A stretch of DNA of 64,000 nucleotides from Xanthomonas cassavae CFBP 4642 (GTDB lineage: Bacteria > Pseudomonadota > Gammaproteobacteria > Xanthomonadales > Xanthomonadaceae): the NCBI RefSeq assembly GCF_000454545.1, contig NZ_CM002139.1:2834032-2898031 (forward strand), read 5' to 3'. Under the pieces are notes generated by a model that searched no databases, was not told the origin of the DNA, and saw only the letters and a program-made list of their open reading frames with translations. Below are positions 55,543-64,000 of this stretch, piece after piece. Position 1 is the first letter of the stretch, and the number at the start of each line of letters is the position of its first letter. A program made the translations under genes and the position numbers.

Positions 55543-56118
55543 ATGGCCGGACTTCGCATCATCAAGAAGTATCCCAATCGCCGTCTCTACGACACCGAGA
55601 TTTCCAGTTACATCACGATCGAAGACGTACGCCAGCTGATCATCGATGGCGAAGAGTTCGAAGTCCGCGACGCCAAGAGTGGCGAAGATTTGAGCCGCGC
55701 GGTCCTGTTGCAGATCATCGCCGACCAGGAACAGGACGGCGAACCGATGCTGTCCACCCAGCTGCTCAGCCAGATCATCCGCTTCTACGGGGATTCGCTG
55801 CAGGGCTTTATGGGCAATTACCTGGAGCGCAGCATGCAGGTGTTCCTGGACCAGCAACAGCAGTTCCGCCAACAGATGGGCAACCTGCTCGGGCAGACTC
55901 CGTGGGCGATGATGAACCAGCTGACCGAGCGCAACCTGGAGCTGTGGCAGGAATTCCAGCGCAACTTCGGCGCCGGTTTCGGCCGTCCGGGCGGCCCCGG
56001 CACGCCGCCGACTCCGCCCGGCGCCGGCAGCATGGGCAGCGGTCCGATGGGCACCGGCACGCATGGCGCATCGGGCAACCACTCCGGCACCGCCGGCAAG
56101 GCCCGCAACCGCGGGTGA
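55543..56118 (+). CDS. phaR: polyhydroxyalkanoate synthesis repressor PhaR
   Basis: A 191-residue DNA- and granule-binding regulator. The N-terminal domain starts LRIIKKYPNRRLYDTEISSY, then a PHB-accumulation regulatory domain with repeated LLSQIIRFYGDSLQGFMGNY and QQQQFRQQMGN. The tail from about 145 is Gly/Pro/Ser-rich (GRPGGPGTPPTPPGAG). It lies 159 bp after phaB, which is its likely target. Confidence 0.92.
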   Translation: MAGLRIIKKYPNRRLYDTEISSYITIEDVRQLIIDGEEFEVRDAKSGEDLSRAVLLQIIADQEQDGEPMLSTQLLSQIIRFYGDSLQGFMGNYLERSMQVFLDQQQQFRQQMGNLLGQTPWAMMNQLTERNLELWQEFQRNFGAGFGRPGGPGTPPTPPGAGSMGSGPMGTGTHGASGNHSGTAGKARNRG

Positions 56119-56161
56119 TCGATCGTCGCGCGTGGGGCCGAACGGCTCTACGCGCAAACCG

Positions 56162-57124
56162 TCAGCGGCCGGCCTGCGCAGCGCAGACCGAGCAGATCCG
56201 CTCCACGTGGTAGCCGCGGCCGCGCAAGCGCTCCACCACGCCATCGTTGCCCAGCAGGTGCAAGGCACCGACCACCACCAGCGTGGTTCCGCTGCCCTTG
56301 CCCAATTGCGTTTCCAATCGCGGTACCCAACGCGCGTTGCGCTCGACGTTGATGTCCTGATACAGCGCCGGATACTGTCTGCGCATGTCCTCGCCCATCT
56401 GCGTGGTCAGCGTCTGCACGTCGCCGTTGCGCCAGGCTGCATGCAGCTGGCGCAGCTGGTCGGTGGTATCGGCTTCGTCCAGCGCTTCTTCGAGCAACTG
56501 GTGCTGCTCGGTGGGGGTCATGCCGTCGAGCAGGGTGAGCTGTTCCTCGGCGCGTTCCAGCCCGTCGGCCGGCCTGCCGCGGGACTGCGCCTGCTGCATC
56601 AGGTAATGGTCCAGGCCCGCGTTCGGGTCCATGCCCTGGAGCGCCATCTCGGCCAGGCTGATCGACAGCGCCACGAACCACGGCTTGAGCGACTGCAGCG
56701 CCTCGAGCGACATGCCGTGCTTGCGCGCATAGGCACTGAGTGCCTGCCAGGTCCTGGCATCCAGCGCGTCCTGCAGGGTGCGCCCGTCGGTGCGCCGTGC
56801 CACCTGCAGCATGCGCGCGGCCAGCTCCGGCGATTGCGCATCGGCCGGCGGCAGCTCGAACAACAGGCGGTCGGCCTTGGCGAATGCCTGCATCACGTCC
56901 GGCGACAGCGGGTAGTCGCTGGGCTTGAGCACATGGAACGAGCCCAGCAAGTAGAGCGTGCCGCCCTTGCCGTCGACCTTCCACAGCAATGGTACCGGCG
57001 GGCCGGCAGGCGCATCGGCAGTACCGCGCGCCCAGCTCGAGGCAACCGCCCCGCTCCATAGCGCCAGCACCAACAGTGCCCCGCCCCACCAGCCAGCGAA
57101 CCGCGCACGTCCACGCATGGTCAT
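56162..57124 (-). CDS. TraB/GumN family protein
   Basis: A 320-residue exported protein (N-terminal hydrophobic segment FAGWWGGALLVLALWSGAVA). Family motifs: LYLLGSFHVLKPSDYPL near the start with the G-x-x-H signature, FELPPAD, and near the end TLVVVGALHLLGNDGVVERL. This Tiki/TraB/GumN fold is metalloprotease-like; its function in bacteria is not settled. GumN is a gum-cluster gene in Xanthomonas, but no gum genes are here. Start chosen for GGAG 5 nt upstream. Confidence 0.85.
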   Translation of the reverse strand: MTMRGRARFAGWWGGALLVLALWSGAVASSWARGTADAPAGPPVPLLWKVDGKGGTLYLLGSFHVLKPSDYPLSPDVMQAFAKADRLLFELPPADAQSPELAARMLQVARRTDGRTLQDALDARTWQALSAYARKHGMSLEALQSLKPWFVALSISLAEMALQGMDPNAGLDHYLMQQAQSRGRPADGLERAEEQLTLLDGMTPTEQHQLLEEALDEADTTDQLRQLHAAWRNGDVQTLTTQMGEDMRRQYPALYQDINVERNARWVPRLETQLGKGSGTTLVVVGALHLLGNDGVVERLRGRGYHVERICSVCAAQAGR

Positions 57125-57157
57125 CGAAACTCCTGTCACCGCGCCCCCTTCGCCACG

Positions 57158-58093
57158 TCAGTGCGGCACCTTGTAGGTCTTCTCGCCCGCCGCGACCGCC
57201 AGGTCGATGCGGTTTTCCGGGGGCGGCAATGGGCAGGTGGCAAATGGCGTGAACGCGCATGGCGGGTTGTAGGCGCGATTGAAATCCACCACCACGTGCC
57301 CGGAGACGTCGGGCACCTCCAGGTCCAGGAAGCGCCCGGCCGGATAGCTGCCGTGCCCGCTGGTGCGATCGGCGAACACCACCAAGCCCGGGCGGCCAGG
57401 TTCGCCGATCGTTTCCAGGCGATAGGTCTTGCCATCGCGTTCGAACTCGATCGCGCCGGCATTGGCCTGCGCGCTGGTGATGCCGACGATGTCCACGATC
57501 GGCAGGGTCTTGCCGACATCGTTGGGCACGTAACGCGCGGTAATGCGCCAGGACGGATCCACCGGCCAATGATCCAATCCGGTGAATGCGGTGCGCGATG
57601 GCGCATCGGCATGCTTGACCCGCAGCGCGTAACGGTCGCCGCGATGGATCAGGCTGAGCACGCCCTTGCCGTCGTCGAACCGGATCAGGGTGGGCTGCAA
57701 ATCGCGATCGGACTGGAAGCGGATCCTGCCGGTCAGCGGCTTGCCATCGACGGTGAGCGCGGCGCCGCGCTCGGGCACGAACCACACCGTCGAGCCCTCG
57801 GTCGACACCATGCCCATCTTCGGCGGCCCGACCGCGAGCCTGATGCCGCTGTCGGCACTGCGGCCGATGTAATGCGCCTTCAGCGTCAGCCAGTGCAGGC
57901 CGACCAGGCTGGTCCAGCCATCGGGTGCACGCAACTCTTCCAGGCGGCTTTCGCGCCAGGCTGCGGTGTCGGCCAGAAAGGCCTTGTCCAGCACCACCGG
58001 CGCAGCCGCCGGCGGCGCATCGCGGCCGCAACCGGCCAGCGTTGCCACCACCAGCATGACCATCCACCAGCGTCTCCCCCTGTGCACTGCCAT
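57158..58093 (-). CDS. DUF1684 lipoprotein
   Basis: A 311-residue protein with lipobox VATLAGCGRD (lipidated Cys22). The mature DUF1684 domain includes LRAPDGWTSLVGLHWLTLK, YPAGRFLDLEVPDVSGHVVV, and the family-typical DFNRAYNPPCAFTPFATCPL with PPPENRIDLAVAAGEK. Function unknown. The start ATG overlaps the mutL stop (TAATG), so it is translated after mutL. Confidence 0.85.
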   Translation of the reverse strand: MAVHRGRRWWMVMLVVATLAGCGRDAPPAAAPVVLDKAFLADTAAWRESRLEELRAPDGWTSLVGLHWLTLKAHYIGRSADSGIRLAVGPPKMGMVSTEGSTVWFVPERGAALTVDGKPLTGRIRFQSDRDLQPTLIRFDDGKGVLSLIHRGDRYALRVKHADAPSRTAFTGLDHWPVDPSWRITARYVPNDVGKTLPIVDIVGITSAQANAGAIEFERDGKTYRLETIGEPGRPGLVVFADRTSGHGSYPAGRFLDLEVPDVSGHVVVDFNRAYNPPCAFTPFATCPLPPPENRIDLAVAAGEKTYKVPH

Positions 58094-59967
58094 TACCGCC
58101 CCCTGAGAAACCAACGATCGATTTCGCCCAGCGTAAACCGAGCCCAGGTGGGACGGCCATGGTTGCATTGGCCCGAGCGCTCGGTGGCTTCCATGTCGCG
58201 CAGCAAGGCATTCATTTCCGGCACGGTGAGGCGGCGGTTCGCACGCACCGCGCCGTGGCAGGCCATGGTCGACAGCAGCTCGTCGCGGGCACTGGCGATG
58301 CGGCGGCTCTGGCCATGCTCGCGCAGATCGCCCAGCACGTCGCGCAGCAAGGCCTCCGGCTCGGCATTGGCCAGCAGCGCGGGAATGCTGCGCACGTGCA
58401 ACGATTGCGGGCCGGCACGGGTGATGTCGAAGCCCAGGCTGGCCAGGGTGTCGGCTTCGCGCTCGGCGGTATCGGATTCGCGCTCGCCCACGGCCAGCGT
58501 CATCGGCACCAGCAGCGGCTGCGCATGCAGGCCGATACTGTCGTGGGCGTTCTTCAGGCGTTCGTAGCCGATGCGTTCGTGCGCGGCGTGCATGTCCACC
58601 ACGATCAGGCCTTCGGCGTTCTCGGCCAGGATATAGATGCCGTGCAGCTGCGCCACGGCATAGCCGAGCGGCGGCACACCACTGTCTGCAGCGGTGGGCG
58701 GCAGACCGGTGCCGGAGACCACCGGCACGACGCTCGACGCCTGTGCGGCGCTGTCGGGCGGTGCGTACAGCGCGCTGTAGGCCGCGCGAGCCTCGTCCAC
58801 GCGCAGGCCGAGCGGCGTCTGCGACGGGCGCCAGCTGGCATAGCCTGTCGAGCCACCGCCACTCCCCGCAGCAGGCCCATAACTGGCACCACCACCACCG
58901 AAGTTACCAGGCGCACCCGGCGCAGCCAGGGTGTCACCCGCGGCATCGCTGCCGATGCTGCCGGGCATGGCACCGGCGCGGGTCTGTGCCAGCGCGTCCT
59001 GCAGGGTGCGATAGACGAAATCGTGGATCAGCCGCGCCTCGCGGAAGCGCACCTCGTGCTTGGCCGGATGCACATTGACGTCCACCCGCGCCGGATCCAG
59101 TTCCAGGAACAAGACGTAGGCCGGCTGGCGCCCATGGAACAGCACATCGCCATAGGCCATCTTGACCGCATGCGCCACGCTACGGTCGCGCACCGAGCGG
59201 CCGTTGACGTAGAGATACTGCTGGTCGGTGCTGGCACGCGAGTAATGCGGCTGCGCCACCCAGCCGTGCAGGCGCAGGCCGGCGCCGCTGTGATCCACCC
59301 GCAAGGCCTGGCGCGCGAAATCCTCGCCCAGCGTTTCGCCCAGGCGCGCATCCGAATACAGATCGCCCGGTTTGTACCGGCGCGAAGGCTTGCCGTTGTG
59401 CGAGATGCGCAATTCCACGTCCGGCCGCGCCAGCGCCAACGAGCGCAGCCATTCTTCGATGTGCCCGAGCTCGGTGCGTTCGGCGCGCAGGAACTTGCGT
59501 CGCGCCGGCACGTTGAAGAACAGCTCGCGTACTTCCACCGTGGTGCCGGGCGCGTGCGCATGCGGTGTCACCTCGCCCAGGCGCCCGCCTTCGATCTGCA
59601 GCACCGAGCCATGGTCGGCATCGTGACGGCGCGAGATCAGGGTGAAACGGCTGACCGAGGCGATCGACGGCAGCGCTTCGCCGCGGAATCCCAGCGTGGC
59701 GACGGTTTCCAGATCATCCAGCGAGGCGATCTTGCTGGTGGCATGCCGCGACACCGCCAGCGGCAGCTCGTCCGCGGTGATGCCGCCGCCATTGTCGCGG
59801 ATGCGGATCAGCCGTACGCCGCCCTCTTCCAGATCGATGTCCACGCGGCTGGCGCCGGCATCGAGCGCGTTCTCGACCAGTTCCTTGACCACCGAGGCAG
59901 GCCGCTCGACGACCTCGCCGGCAGCGATCTGGTTGATCAGGATCTCGGGCAGCTGACGGATCGCCAT
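58093..59967 (-). CDS. mutL: DNA mismatch repair protein MutL
   Basis: GHKL ATPase that couples MutS recognition to strand processing; 624 residues. ATPase motifs: [36 protein letters not shown] and [14 protein letters not shown] Gly/Ser/Pro-rich linker (about 350-420) precedes the dimerisation domain with [13 protein letters not shown]. The endonuclease motif is [12 protein letters not shown], not the DQHAX2EX4E of nicking MutLs in full, so nicking activity is uncertain; no mutH is in view. Confidence 0.95.
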   Translation of the reverse strand: MAIRQLPEILINQIAAGEVVERPASVVKELVENALDAGASRVDIDLEEGGVRLIRIRDNGGGITADELPLAVSRHATSKIASLDDLETVATLGFRGEALPSIASVSRFTLISRRHDADHGSVLQIEGGRLGEVTPHAHAPGTTVEVRELFFNVPARRKFLRAERTELGHIEEWLRSLALARPDVELRISHNGKPSRRYKPGDLYSDARLGETLGEDFARQALRVDHSGAGLRLHGWVAQPHYSRASTDQQYLYVNGRSVRDRSVAHAVKMAYGDVLFHGRQPAYVLFLELDPARVDVNVHPAKHEVRFREARLIHDFVYRTLQDALAQTRAGAMPGSIGSDAAGDTLAAPGAPGNFGGGGASYGPAAGSGGGSTGYASWRPSQTPLGLRVDEARAAYSALYAPPDSAAQASSVVPVVSGTGLPPTAADSGVPPLGYAVAQLHGIYILAENAEGLIVVDMHAAHERIGYERLKNAHDSIGLHAQPLLVPMTLAVGERESDTAEREADTLASLGFDITRAGPQSLHVRSIPALLANAEPEALLRDVLGDLREHGQSRRIASARDELLSTMACHGAVRANRRLTVPEMNALLRDMEATERSGQCNHGRPTWARFTLGEIDRWFLRGR

Positions 59968-60105
59968 CAGCGCGCACTCCGGCGCAGGACGCGCGGCATG
60001 CAGGACATCGGGGGTGACACGGACAAGACAGACCTCGGCACGGCAACCCGGCGGCGCACAGGCGCCGACATCTCGGGAATCAGTGCCGAATGATAGCCGA
60101 GCGTG

Positions 60106-61791
60106 TCAGCGGCTGCCGCCGGCCACGGTGCCCACGGCGGCCTCGGCCTCGGCCTGCGCGCGTGCTGCAAACAAGGTGCCCGGTGGCGGCTGGCGGGTGA
60201 AGAAGGTATCGATGCCGTCCAGCACTGCTGCGGCGATCTTGCGCTGGTAGGCCGGGTCGATCAGGCGACGCTCTTCGTCCGGATTGGAAATGAAGGCCGT
60301 TTCCACCAGCATGGCCGGCATGTCCGAGGTGCGCAGCACCGCGAAGTTGGCGCGCTCCAGTTGCGGCTTGTGGTTATTGCCGATGCGCTTGAGGCCACCC
60401 AGCACATGGCTGGCCGCGTCTTCGGAAGCCTTCATGTGGCCGCTTTGCGCAAGATCCAGCAACACGTTGGCCAGGGTGCTTTCGGTCTGCTGCAGGCGCA
60501 CGCCGCCGACCAGATCGGCGGCATTTTCCTTGTCGGCCAGCCAGCGCGCGCGTTGCGAAGAGGCGCCCTTGGTCGAAAGCACATATACGGACGAGCCGGT
60601 GGCGCTGCGGTTTTCCGCAGCGTCGGCATGGATCGAGATAAAGATGTCGGCCTTGGCGGCGCGCGCCTTTTGCGCGCGCATCGGCAACGGAATGAACACG
60701 TCGGTATCGCGCGTCAGATAGGCCTTCATGCCGGGCGTGGCGTTGATCTGGCGCGCCAGCTCACGGCCCACGGCCAGGGTGACGTCCTTTTCGCGCTTGC
60801 CGGTGGGGCCCATTGCGCCCGGATCCTGGCCGCCGTGACCGGGATCGATGGCGACGATCAACGGCCGCATGCCAGGCGCCATCTTGACCCGCGACGCTTC
60901 GCTGGGCAGGACCGGACGCGGGGGCGCATCGTCATCCGCACTGGCAACGGCTGCGCCCGGCGTGGACACGCCCGCGGCCGCAGCTCCCGTCGGTGCGCTT
61001 GCGCCATTGAGAATGGCGGCGGCAGTCGCGCCGCCCGTCTGACCGCCGGTGCCTGTGCCACGCGCAGGGCCGGCGGCAGATGCCACCGCAGCAGCAGTGC
61101 CTGGACGCGGCGTCGGCACACCGGTAGCAACCGTGGTGGGCACCGCAGCCGGAGTGACGGTCGGCATGGCCGATGCAGGAACGGCAACAGCAACCCGAGT
61201 AGCAGCAGGCGGTGGAACAGGTGTGGGCGCTGGCGGCGGCGCGGAGAGCGCGCGTTGCGCCGACGCCGCCAGTGCCGCGGTGGCGCGCGCGGCTTCGGCC
61301 TGTGCGTTGAGCGGGCGTGGCGGCGGCGCGCTCGCAGTGCCGGTCGCAGCAACCGCAGTTGCGGCTGCCGGAGTCGGATCGCCCGGCCACTCGATCACCA
61401 GCGTCGAAGCGCTGCCCAGGGTCTGCATCTGCGGCTTCAACGCGGTGACCGGGCTCGCAAGTTCGAACACCACGCGGAACGTGCCCGGCACCGGCTGACC
61501 CGTGCGCACCGACGTCACCAGGCCAGTGGCGGCCGGTAGTGTGAGACCACGCGCTGCCGCCGAATCCGGGAAGTCCACCACCAGGCGGTTCGGGTTGACC
61601 AGCGACAAGGTCTTGAAGCCACCGCTACCGGCGAGCTGGATCTCGGCCCGCGTGCCGGTGGCGCCGGTGGTCACGCCAACGCCCTTGATTTCGCCGGCCC
61701 AGGCAGCAAAAACCGCCAGGCTGAGGCTGGCGGTCAGGACGGAAAGACAAACTTGGCGGATCCCCGGTGTCATGGCGCTGGATTCAATCAT
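60106..61791 (-). CDS. amiC: N-acetylmuramoyl-L-alanine amidase, AmiC-type
   Basis: Exported zinc amidase of 561 residues that splits septal peptidoglycan. Signal sequence (about 1-32), AMIN domain (about 35-135), a long Ala/Pro/Thr linker (about 140-300) and the Amidase_3 domain with zinc ligands in IDPGHGGQDPGA, the Glu of GKREKDV, SIHADA, and catalytic VETAFISN. The linker is longer than in enteric AmiC. A second ATG at residue 7 is possible. It follows tsaE. Confidence 0.92.
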   Translation of the reverse strand: MIESSAMTPGIRQVCLSVLTASLSLAVFAAWAGEIKGVGVTTGATGTRAEIQLAGSGGFKTLSLVNPNRLVVDFPDSAAARGLTLPAATGLVTSVRTGQPVPGTFRVVFELASPVTALKPQMQTLGSASTLVIEWPGDPTPAAATAVAATGTASAPPPRPLNAQAEAARATAALAASAQRALSAPPPAPTPVPPPAATRVAVAVPASAMPTVTPAAVPTTVATGVPTPRPGTAAAVASAAGPARGTGTGGQTGGATAAAILNGASAPTGAAAAGVSTPGAAVASADDDAPPRPVLPSEASRVKMAPGMRPLIVAIDPGHGGQDPGAMGPTGKREKDVTLAVGRELARQINATPGMKAYLTRDTDVFIPLPMRAQKARAAKADIFISIHADAAENRSATGSSVYVLSTKGASSQRARWLADKENAADLVGGVRLQQTESTLANVLLDLAQSGHMKASEDAASHVLGGLKRIGNNHKPQLERANFAVLRTSDMPAMLVETAFISNPDEERRLIDPAYQRKIAAAVLDGIDTFFTRQPPPGTLFAARAQAEAEAAVGTVAGGSR

Positions 61792-61843
61792 CCACGCCTG
61801 TGAATTGCAAGGTGATTTCCCTTAATAATCCGTAACCTGGCGT

Positions 61844-62344
61844 TCATTCTTCCTGTTCGCCGGCAAAAAGGGGCTGCAACTCGACCTGATCGACCAACGC
61901 CCGCAGCCAGTCGCGCCCGGTTGTGCTGCGACCGAGCAGGTGCACACGGCGGCCGTCGCCGTCTACCGCCAGTTCCACATCCAGATCCACCGGTGGCAGC
62001 GCGCCTGCACCGCGCTCGGGCCATTCGATCAACCACAGGCTGGCACTGCCCTCGTCCAGGCCGAGGAAATCCAGTTCGCCCGCGTTGCCGATGCGGTACA
62101 GATCCAGATGCCAGGCTTCGTCGCCGGTCGCCAGCCGATAGCGCTCGATCAGCGTGTAGGTGGGGCTGCGGATCGGGCCGGTGACGCCGAGTGCGCGCAG
62201 CAGGGCGCGCGCCAGGGTGGATTTGCCGGCGCCCAGATCGCCCTGCAGCTGTACCACCGCAGTGGCGGGCCGCACCGCCGCCAGTGCACGGCCCAGGGTT
62301 TCGGTGGCGTCGGCATCGATCAGATGGGCGTCGAGCTGGGTCAT
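61844..62344 (-). CDS. tsaE: tRNA threonylcarbamoyladenosine ATPase TsaE
   Basis: P-loop ATPase needed, with TsaB and TsaD, for the t6A37 modification of tRNA; 166 residues. Walker A GDLGAGKSTLAR, then IRSPTYTLIERYR, WHLDLYRI and IEWPERG. The start overlaps the nnrDE stop by 4 bp. nnrDE-tsaE-amiC-mutL is the common gammaproteobacterial order, here on one strand. Confidence 0.94.
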   Translation of the reverse strand: MTQLDAHLIDADATETLGRALAAVRPATAVVQLQGDLGAGKSTLARALLRALGVTGPIRSPTYTLIERYRLATGDEAWHLDLYRIGNAGELDFLGLDEGSASLWLIEWPERGAGALPPVDLDVELAVDGDGRRVHLLGRSTTGRDWLRALVDQVELQPLFAGEQEE

Positions 62345-63828
62345 GGACGGGTTCCGGAGTTGGCAAGGCGGCGCAGCGGCGGCAGCAGGTCGGTCGGCAG
62401 CAGCCCGCGCTCGCCCTCGCAGGCGGCCGCATCGCCGGCGCAGCCATGCAGCAAGGCGCCCAGGCTGGCCGCATCGAGCGGCGACCACCCCTGCCCCAGC
62501 AGGGCGGCGATCACACCGGTCAGCAGATCGCCCATGCCGCCGACCGCCATGCCGGGGTTGCCGGCGTCGATGATGCGCGGCACTGCGTGCGGCGCGGCGA
62601 CCACGCTGCCGGCGCCTTTGAGCACCACCACCGCGTCGTAGCGCTGCGCCAGCGCGGCGGAGGCCGCCAGGCGGTCGTGCTGGATGTCTGCGGTCGACAC
62701 CCCGAGCAGGCGTCCGGCCTCGCCAGGATGCGGGGTGAGCACGCGCGGGCCACGCGCAGGCAGCGGATTGCCGGCCAGCAGGTTCAGCGCATCGGCATCG
62801 ATGACCAGCGCTGTGTCGGTCGCCAGCGCGGCCTGCCACAACGCCTGCGCCCAGGCGTCCTGGCCCAGCCCGGGCCCCAGCGCGATCACATCGGCGGCCT
62901 CGGCGAGGGCGGCGATTTCGTCGCCGGCCTGCACCGCGCGTGCCATCGCCTCGGGGCAGCGCGCCAGCAGCGGCGCGACATGCTCGGCGCGCGTGGCCAC
63001 CTGCCCCAATCCGGCACCGCTGCGCAGCGCCGCCTCGGCGGTCAGCAGGATGGCGCCGCCGCTGCCGAGATTGCCGCCAATGCACAGCACACGCCCGGAC
63101 TCGCCCTTGTGGGTATTGCGCCGCCGTGGGCGCAACTGCGCAGCCAGTGCATCGCTCTCCCAGCCGTGCGCGGCAGGCGCCAGCCCGTCGAATGCGGAGG
63201 GCGGCACGTCCAGCGCTGCGATGCCGCGCTCGCCGGAATACTCCAGCGCATCGCCGGTATGCAGGCCGACGTGCGGCACGATGAATTGCAGGGTGGCCTC
63301 CGCACGCACGGCGGTTCCGAAGGCCACGCCGTGATCGGCATCGATGCCGCTGGGCACATCCAGCGCCAGGACCGGTCGACCGGCCGCATTGATGGCCTCG
63401 ATCAGCGCGGCGGTCGGCGCATCCGGCGCGCGGTTCAGGCCGATCCCGAACAGCGCATCGACGATCACATCGGCCTGCGCCAGTGGATACGGAAACAGTT
63501 CGATGGCGCCGCCCACCGCCAGATAGTCGGTACAGGCGCGCTGTGCCAGGACCGAGCCAGGCCCGTGTCCGGGTAGATGCACCACCCGCACCTGGCGTCC
63601 GGCCCGCTGCGCCAGCCGCGCCAGCACATAGCCATCGCCACCGTTGTTGCCGGTGCCGCATACCACCACGATGCGGCGCGCCTGCGGCCAGCGTTCCAGC
63701 AGCCACTGCCAGGCGGCCTGGCCGGCGCGTTGCATCAGCGTGTAGCCATCGCCACCGAGCAGCGTGGTGGCCCGCGCATCGAGCGTGCGCGCGGCAGCGG
63801 TATCGTAAAGAGCAGGCGGTGCGTACAT
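62341..63828 (-). CDS. nnrDE: bifunctional NAD(P)H-hydrate epimerase/dehydratase
   Basis: Repairs hydrated NAD(P)H; 495 residues. The N-terminal epimerase domain (about 1-215) has VVVCGTGNNGGDGYVLAR and LDVPSGIDAD. The C-terminal ADP-dependent dehydratase (about 230-495) has GRVLCIGGNLGSGGAILLTA, VLTPHPGEAGRLL and GGMGDLLTGVIAALLGQG. Start MYAPPALYDT; the upstream extension overlaps the divergent queG. Confidence 0.93.
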   Translation of the reverse strand: MYAPPALYDTAAARTLDARATTLLGGDGYTLMQRAGQAAWQWLLERWPQARRIVVVCGTGNNGGDGYVLARLAQRAGRQVRVVHLPGHGPGSVLAQRACTDYLAVGGAIELFPYPLAQADVIVDALFGIGLNRAPDAPTAALIEAINAAGRPVLALDVPSGIDADHGVAFGTAVRAEATLQFIVPHVGLHTGDALEYSGERGIAALDVPPSAFDGLAPAAHGWESDALAAQLRPRRRNTHKGESGRVLCIGGNLGSGGAILLTAEAALRSGAGLGQVATRAEHVAPLLARCPEAMARAVQAGDEIAALAEAADVIALGPGLGQDAWAQALWQAALATDTALVIDADALNLLAGNPLPARGPRVLTPHPGEAGRLLGVSTADIQHDRLAASAALAQRYDAVVVLKGAGSVVAAPHAVPRIIDAGNPGMAVGGMGDLLTGVIAALLGQGWSPLDAASLGALLHGCAGDAAACEGERGLLPTDLLPPLRRLANSGTRP

Positions 63829-63852
63829 GCCGGGAATTCTATACTTGTCGCC

Positions 63853-64000
63853 ATGTCCGCCGTCCTCGCCCGCCCCGACCCCGCCGATGCTGCCGCGCGC
63901 ATCCGCGTGCTTGCGCGCGAAGCGGGCTTTCAACGCTGCGGCATCACCGGTATCGAACTGGGCGAAGACGAAGCGCATCTGCGCAGCTGGCTGGCAGAAG
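63853..64000 (+). CDS. queG: epoxyqueuosine reductase, N-terminal part
   Basis: The window ends after 49 codons. MSAVLARPDPADAAARIRVL, then AREAGFQRCGITGIELGEDE and HLRSWLAE match the start of QueG, the last enzyme of queuosine synthesis. It is divergent from nnrDE with a 24-bp gap, the usual order in this group. Confidence 0.85.
   Translation, partial: MSAVLARPDPADAAARIRVLAREAGFQRCGITGIELGEDEAHLRSWLAE

Noticed and set aside
56148..58211. 687-codon minus-strand open frame over the TraB/GumN and DUF1684 genes
   Set aside because: Different frame from two recognised families on the same strand; low-complexity Ala/Gly/Arg composition.

Overview
The window is a chromosomal segment of high G+C, almost gap-free coding DNA from a gammaproteobacterium of the Xanthomonas group. 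The evidence for that assignment is the arginine cluster built around acetylornithine transcarbamylase, acetylcitrulline deacetylase and a fused acetylglutamate synthase/kinase; a FimX-type protein; secreted pectinases, one behind a plant-inducible-promoter (PIP) box; a GumN/TraB-family protein; and several families of short palindromic intergenic repeats typical of these genomes. I cannot name the species from the sequence alone. No rRNA, tRNA, CRISPR, prophage or insertion sequence was seen.

Layout. 1-11.6 kb: a minus-strand arginine/proline biosynthesis run, in transcription order leader peptide/attenuator, argF', argG, (argE' fragment), argE', argB, GNAT, argC, argH, YciI-like, proB, proA (proA reaches the window edge). 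11.6-19.4 kb: exported protein, cysS, sufE, MFS transporter, a DksA-like protein with a long Ala/Lys/Pro tail, yidD, dihydroorotase and an M23 peptidase. 19.4-22.6 kb: a decayed region with the remains of an ethanolamine utilisation locus (permease head joined to eutB tail, then truncated eutC), followed by a PRC-barrel-like protein and a flavin-binding general stress protein. 22.9-26.3 kb: pectinesterase and polygalacturonase. 26.4-30.1 kb: synthase-like protein, MupP/Gph phosphatase, ubiG and mtaD. 30.1-37.4 kb: a hypothetical gene, EF-P and divergent EpmB, a ligand-binding protein overlapping a GGDEF-EAL protein, trmJ and suhB. 37.4-48.4 kb: Mn superoxide dismutase, a secreted RNase with its barstar, uup, dbpA, apt, selO, a lipoprotein hydrolase, a GST, cold-shock protein and a broken yaiI-family gene. 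48.4-64 kb: yaeQ, a flavoprotein, fimX, htpX, gluQ, acetoacetyl-CoA reductase, phaR, a TraB/GumN protein, a DUF1684 lipoprotein, mutL, amiC, tsaE, nnrDE and the start of queG.

How the genes work together. The arginine genes encode the acetylated route in which carbamoylation precedes deacetylation; the same transcript probably continues into proB-proA, joining two glutamate-derived pathways. The leader in front of argF' has the parts of a ribosome-controlled attenuator: a short peptide with an Arg-rich stretch, and three mutually exclusive hairpins ending in a U-tract. This is the most interesting system I found. Other functional pairs are EF-P with its lysine mutase, RNase with barstar, a periplasmic sensor with a c-di-GMP enzyme, and the two secreted pectinases.

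The non-coding DNA is shaped by three repeat families: 7-bp GGGATTC-like palindromic elements, 100-160 bp GAGAAGGTGCCCC...ACCCTCACCCC elements, and GTAGGAGCG REP-like elements. Some enter coding sequence, and two sit next to partial gene duplications (the argE' 5' end and the M23 peptidase 3' end).
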